Shown: positions 5,090 through 7,985 of the stretch, piece by piece
Layout of the letters: each line of letters begins with the position of its first letter
Position numbering within the stretch: the first letter of the stretch is position 1
DNA from: Clostridiales bacterium
GTDB lineage: Bacteria > Bacillota > Clostridia > Christensenellales > Aristaeellaceae
Assembly: GCA_012514225.1 (NCBI GenBank)
Contig: JAAZAQ010000187.1
Location: forward strand, 1 to 7,985
Length of the DNA stretch: 7,985 nt
Direction: 5' to 3'
Made by a program: the position numbers and the translations under genes
Notes under the pieces: model-generated
What the model saw: only the letters and a program-made list of their open reading frames with translations
Told to the model about the DNA's origin: nothing
The model's database searches: none

Positions 5090-6321
5090 ATCCCGCTCCT
5101 CACGGCCAGCACCCCGTTGTGGCCGCCGAAGCCCAGGGAGACGGACACCCCCAGCCGGCGCGCGTCCTTTCGCGCTTTCCGGGGCACATAGTCCAGGTCG
5201 CACTCCGGGTCGGGGTCGAGGAGGGGGATGGTGGGCGGCAGCACGCCGGTTGACAGCGCCAGCAGGGTCGCGATGAGCTCCGCCCCGCCGGCGGCGCCCA
5301 GCATGTGGCCGGTGGCGCCCTTGATGGAGGAGACGGCGGCCTTTCGGGCCCGCGCCTCGCCCAGGGCGCGCTTGATGGCCAGGGTCTCGGTCTTGTCGTT
5401 CAGCGGCGTGCCGGTGCCATGAGCGTTGATGTAGAGGCTCTCGCTCCCGTCGTCCCCCGCCTCCTCCAGCGCCATGCGGATGGCGCGGGTCGCGCCGTCG
5501 CCCTCCGGATGGGGCGCGGTGATGTGGTAGGCGTCGCAGGTGGTGCCGTAGCCCACGATTTCGCCCAGAATTTCGGCGCCCCGCGCCCGGGCGTGCCCGT
5601 ATTCCTCCAGCACCAGCACCGCGGCGCCCTCGCCCAGCACGAAGCCGGCGCGGTTGCGGTCAAAGGGCAGGCTGGAGGCCAGCGGCTCGTTCTTCTCCGA
5701 CAGCGCCATGGCGTTGGCGAAGCCGGCGATGGCGATGGGGTTGACCGCGGCCTCGCTGCCCCCGGTGATGACCGCGTCCAGGTAGCCGTGGCGGATTTGC
5801 CGGTAGGCTTCCCCCACCGAGTGGGTGGAGGTGGCGCAGGCGGTGACCACCGGCACGCAGGAGCCGCCGGCCTTGTAGCGGATGGCCGCGTTGCCGGCCG
5901 CCATGTTGCCGATCATCGTGGGGATGCACAGCGGCGACACGCGGGACGGCCCGCGGGAGAGCAGCTTTTCCGACTCCCGGAAGAAGGTCTCGATGCCCCC
6001 GATGCCGCTGGAGATGTTGGCGCCCAGGCGTTCCGGGGCCACCGTGCCCTCCAGGCCGCTTTGCGCCATCGCCTGGTGGGCGGCGGCCATGGCGTACTGG
6101 GTGTACAAATCCATGCGCCGCGCCTCCGCCACCTCCAGGCCGTGCCGCGTCGGGTCGAAATCCCTGACCTCCGCCGCGATGCGCACCTTGTAGGCGCCGG
6201 TGTCAAAGCGGGTCAGGGGGCCGATGCCGCACTTCCCTTCAATCAGCCCCTGCCAGAAGCTGGCCACGTCGTTCCCCAGGGGGGAAATGACGCCCATGCC
6301 GGTCACAACGACTCTGTTCAT
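5086..6321 (-). CDS. fabF: 3-oxoacyl-ACP synthase II (beta-ketoacyl-ACP synthase)
   Basis: 411 residues, standard for FabF. It condenses malonyl-ACP with acyl-ACP, the elongating step of fatty acid synthesis. The N-terminus RVVVTGMGVISPLGN is typical. The Cys-His-His active site is complete: Cys162 in VTACATSTHS, His301 in NAHGTGTPLNDKTE and His339 in KGATGHMLGAAGG, with Lys334 beside it. FDRNRAGFVLGEGAAVLVLE (220-239) and the C-terminal SVSLGFGGHNG motif, with its conserved glycine-rich loop, are also present. ATG 6321-6319 lies ten bases past the fabG stop, with GAGGG seven bases upstream. It is the only condensing enzyme in the window; no FabB or FabH is seen. FabF rather than FabB is preferred from overall motif spelling and operon position. 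Confidence 0.96.
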   Translation of the reverse strand: MNRVVVTGMGVISPLGNDVASFWQGLIEGKCGIGPLTRFDTGAYKVRIAAEVRDFDPTRHGLEVAEARRMDLYTQYAMAAAHQAMAQSGLEGTVAPERLGANISSGIGGIETFFRESEKLLSRGPSRVSPLCIPTMIGNMAAGNAAIRYKAGGSCVPVVTACATSTHSVGEAYRQIRHGYLDAVITGGSEAAVNPIAIAGFANAMALSEKNEPLASSLPFDRNRAGFVLGEGAAVLVLEEYGHARARGAEILGEIVGYGTTCDAYHITAPHPEGDGATRAIRMALEEAGDDGSESLYINAHGTGTPLNDKTETLAIKRALGEARARKAAVSSIKGATGHMLGAAGGAELIATLLALSTGVLPPTIPLLDPDPECDLDYVPRKARKDARRLGVSVSLGFGGHNGVLAVRSGI

Positions 6322-6331
6322 CCCATTGCCC

Positions 6332-7075
6332 TCACATATACATGCCGCCGTCCACCTGAAGGACGCAGCCGGTGATGTAGTCGGCGTCCCCGGAGCACAG
6401 GAAGCCCACGGCCTTCGCCACTTCCTCCGCCCGGCCCGCCCGCCCCGCGGGCACGGCCTGAAGCGCCTTGCCGAGCGTTTCCGGGTTCATGGCCCGTGTC
6501 ATCTCCGTGTCGATGAAGCCGGGCGCCACCAGGTTGACGGTGACCCCGCGGGGGGCCAGCTCGCGGGCCAAGGTCTTGGTCAGCCCGACCAGGCCGGCCT
6601 TGGACGCCGCGTAGTTGGCCTGCCCGGGGTTGCCCATCAGGCCGGACACGGAGCCGACGAACACGACGCGACCCCAGCCACCCCTGAGCAGGTCGCGGTA
6701 GCAGGCCTGGGCGACATGGAAAGCGCCGGCCAGGTTCACCGCCACGACCCGGGCGAAATCCTCCCCGCCCATGCGCAGGGTGAGCCCGTCGCGGGTGATG
6801 CCGGCGTTGCTGACCAGCGCGCCGACCGGCCCCAGCGTTTCCCTGACCCGGGCGACCGCTTCCTTCACGGCGCGCTCGTCGGAGACGTCGCACTTAAGCG
6901 CCAGGGCGTTCACGCCCTTTTGCTCCAGTTCTTCCACGGTTTCCCGCGCGGCGTCCTCCCGCCCGGCGTAGAAAATGGCGACCCGGGGGAAGCGCCCGGC
7001 CAGTTCCAGCGCGATGGCCTTCCCGATGCCCCGGCTGCCGCCGGTGACCAGCGCCGTCCTGCCGATTTCGCTCAT
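6332..7075 (-). CDS. fabG: 3-oxoacyl-ACP reductase
   Basis: 247 residues, the usual length of FabG. It reduces 3-ketoacyl-ACP to 3-hydroxyacyl-ACP with NADPH. It is a classical short-chain dehydrogenase: nucleotide-binding TGGSRGIG (11-18), CDVSD (62-66), SNAGITRDGL (89-98), and a complete catalytic tetrad Asn114, Ser142 (GSVSG), Tyr155 and Lys159 (YAASK). The C-terminal part has VNLVAPGFIDTEMT and ITGCVLQVDGGMYM, both strongly FabG-like. NNAG is replaced by SNAG, a mild variation. ATG 7075-7073 overlaps the fabD stop as ATGA; the upstream region is G-rich rather than a clean Shine-Dalgarno sequence, so coupling with fabD is likely. Short-chain dehydrogenases are a large family, but its place between fabD and fabF makes this assignment firm. 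Confidence 0.96.
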   Translation of the reverse strand: MSEIGRTALVTGGSRGIGKAIALELAGRFPRVAIFYAGREDAARETVEELEQKGVNALALKCDVSDERAVKEAVARVRETLGPVGALVSNAGITRDGLTLRMGGEDFARVVAVNLAGAFHVAQACYRDLLRGGWGRVVFVGSVSGLMGNPGQANYAASKAGLVGLTKTLARELAPRGVTVNLVAPGFIDTEMTRAMNPETLGKALQAVPAGRAGRAEEVAKAVGFLCSGDADYITGCVLQVDGGMYM

Positions 7076-7985
7076 GCCCCGCCCCCCAGCGCTTCCGCCG
7101 CCTGCGTCAGGCCTTCCATATCCTCCGCCTGGAAGACCGCCGCGCCGGGCAGCGTCTTGGCGATCAGCCCGGACAGCACCTTGCCCGGCCCCAACTCCAG
7201 GAAGGCGTCGAAGCCGTCCCGCGCCATGTTGCGAAGGGTGTCCGTCCAGCGCACCGGGCGGGTCACCTGCCGGGACAGCAGCTCCTTCGCCCGCTCCGCC
7301 CCGTAGGGCTCAGCCCCGGCGTTGCCGTAGACCGGGATGGAAGGCGCCTGCAGGGTTTCCCCCGACAGCGCCCGGGACAGGCCGTCCCCGGCTTCCCGCA
7401 TCAGCGGGGAGTGGAAGGCGCCGCCCACGTTGAGGCGCAGGCTGCGGCCGCCGGCGGCCTTCAGCGCCGCCTCGAATCGGTCCAGGTCAGGCAGCGCACC
7501 CGCGACCACGGTCTGGTCCGGCGCGTTGAAGTTGACCGCCCAGACCCCCGGATGCCTCTCCAGCGCCTGTTCGACCGCCCCGGCGTCCATGCGCAGCACC
7601 GCCGCCATGCCGCCCGGGTGTTTCTCCGCGCAGGCCTGCATCAGCAACCCCCGGCGGGCGACCAGGGAAAAGGCCTGCTCGAAGCCCATGATTCCGGCCT
7701 GGTGGCAGGCGGACCATTCCCCCAGGGAAAAGCCGGCGGCGCCCCACGCCCTTAAACCCAGCCCGCCCGCCGCGGCCGCGCAGGCGCACTCCACCAGAAA
7801 CAAGGCCGGCTGGGCGGTGTCCGTGCGGGTCAGGCGCTCCATGGGGCCCTCGAAGCAAGCCGCCAGGATGCCCGGCATCAGCGCCTCCGCGCGGTCCATC
7901 AGGGCCCTCGCCGCGGGAGAGCCCTCGTAAAGCGCCCTGCCCATGCCGGGCTTCTGGGCGCCCTGGCCGGGGAAGACAAAGGCTA
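7072..7985 (-). CDS. fabD: Malonyl-CoA:ACP transacylase; first few codons off the window
   Basis: The frame runs to the right edge, so the gene is partial at its 5' end. An internal ATG at 7944-7942 is not the start, because the conserved N-terminus AFVFPGQGAQKPGM is encoded upstream of it (7983-7942). Only a few residues are missing from a protein of roughly 305-310 residues. It transfers malonyl from CoA to acyl carrier protein. In the visible protein, counting from that Ala, the nucleophile is Ser86 in GFSLGEW, the substrate-binding arginine is about 111 (ARRGLLMQ), and the catalytic histidine is 191 in GGAFHSPLM. Also present are FNAPDQTVVAG and FLELGPGKVLSGL. GFSLGE in place of the E. 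coli GHSLGE is a variant known in Firmicutes. It is the most upstream gene visible in the operon. Confidence 0.95.
   Translation of the reverse strand, partial: AFVFPGQGAQKPGMGRALYEGSPAARALMDRAEALMPGILAACFEGPMERLTRTDTAQPALFLVECACAAAAGGLGLRAWGAAGFSLGEWSACHQAGIMGFEQAFSLVARRGLLMQACAEKHPGGMAAVLRMDAGAVEQALERHPGVWAVNFNAPDQTVVAGALPDLDRFEAALKAAGGRSLRLNVGGAFHSPLMREAGDGLSRALSGETLQAPSIPVYGNAGAEPYGAERAKELLSRQVTRPVRWTDTLRNMARDGFDAFLELGPGKVLSGLIAKTLPGAAVFQAEDMEGLTQAAEALGGGA

Noticed and set aside
4664..5203. accB with a longer N-terminus starting at 5203
   Set aside because: The extra residues are an off-frame reading of the fabF end. ATG 5089-5087 has AGGAG six bases upstream and overlaps the fabF stop.
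5305..6375. Long plus-strand open frame opposite fabF
   Set aside because: Same pattern: a biased composition (Gly, Ala, Val, His, Arg), no family motif, and full overlap with a complete fabF that has its entire catalytic triad.
6200..7306. Plus-strand open frame opposite fabG and fabD
   Set aside because: Composition is biased and featureless, and the minus strand encodes intact FabG and FabD over the same bases.
7072..7944. fabD as a complete gene starting at ATG 7944-7942
   Set aside because: The conserved FVFPGQGAQ motif of malonyl transacylases lies in frame upstream of this ATG and runs to the window edge, so the gene is partial.
1..7985. A new mobile or defence system
   Set aside because: No transposase, integrase, terminal repeats, tRNA or nuclease/toxin genes are visible; composition looks even across the window and the genes are core lipid metabolism.

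Overview
The window is a G+C-rich stretch of bacterial chromosome (roughly two thirds G+C by eye). It is filled almost completely by one minus-strand operon for type II fatty acid synthesis. The gene order is fabD-fabG-fabF-accB-fabZ-accC-accD-accA, with all four acetyl-CoA carboxylase subunits embedded among the fab genes. That arrangement, the short AccA, and clostridial-style motifs (GFSLGE in FabD, PVVPGVVLCEI in FabZ) suggest a high-G+C member of the Clostridia. This taxonomic call is inference from gene order and motifs, not from a search.

Layout, left to right. 1-306 (+) is the C-terminal part of a peroxiredoxin (AhpC/TSA superfamily) whose N-terminus lies off the left edge. 307-429 is a short convergent intergenic region with two hairpins, the larger being a probable two-way terminator. 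430-7985 (-) is the operon, read right to left: fabD (first few codons off the right edge), fabG, fabF, accB, fabZ, accC, accD, accA, and finally a degV-family gene for a fatty-acid-binding (FakB-like) protein. Neighbouring genes overlap by 3-4 bases or are at most about 10 bases apart, so the set is almost certainly one transcript with translational coupling. The operon promoter is not in the window.

How the genes work together. AccC carboxylates the biotin on AccB, and AccA/AccD transfer the carboxyl group to acetyl-CoA to make malonyl-CoA. FabD moves malonyl to acyl carrier protein, FabF condenses it with the growing acyl chain, FabG reduces the 3-keto group and FabZ dehydrates. The enoyl reductase, the starter enzyme FabH and acyl carrier protein are not seen here and would be expected beyond the right edge. 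The terminal DegV protein would bind free fatty acid for phosphorylation by FakA, placing exogenous fatty acid use in the same transcript as de novo synthesis.

No new system is evident; this is a conserved housekeeping locus. The points worth a second look are the DegV gene at the operon tail with a TTG start, the non-canonical biotinylation motif in AccB, proline-to-alanine changes in conserved motifs of both carboxyltransferase subunits, and the lack of a visible ribosome binding site before accC. Long open frames on the plus strand opposite the operon are by-products of G+C-rich codon usage.
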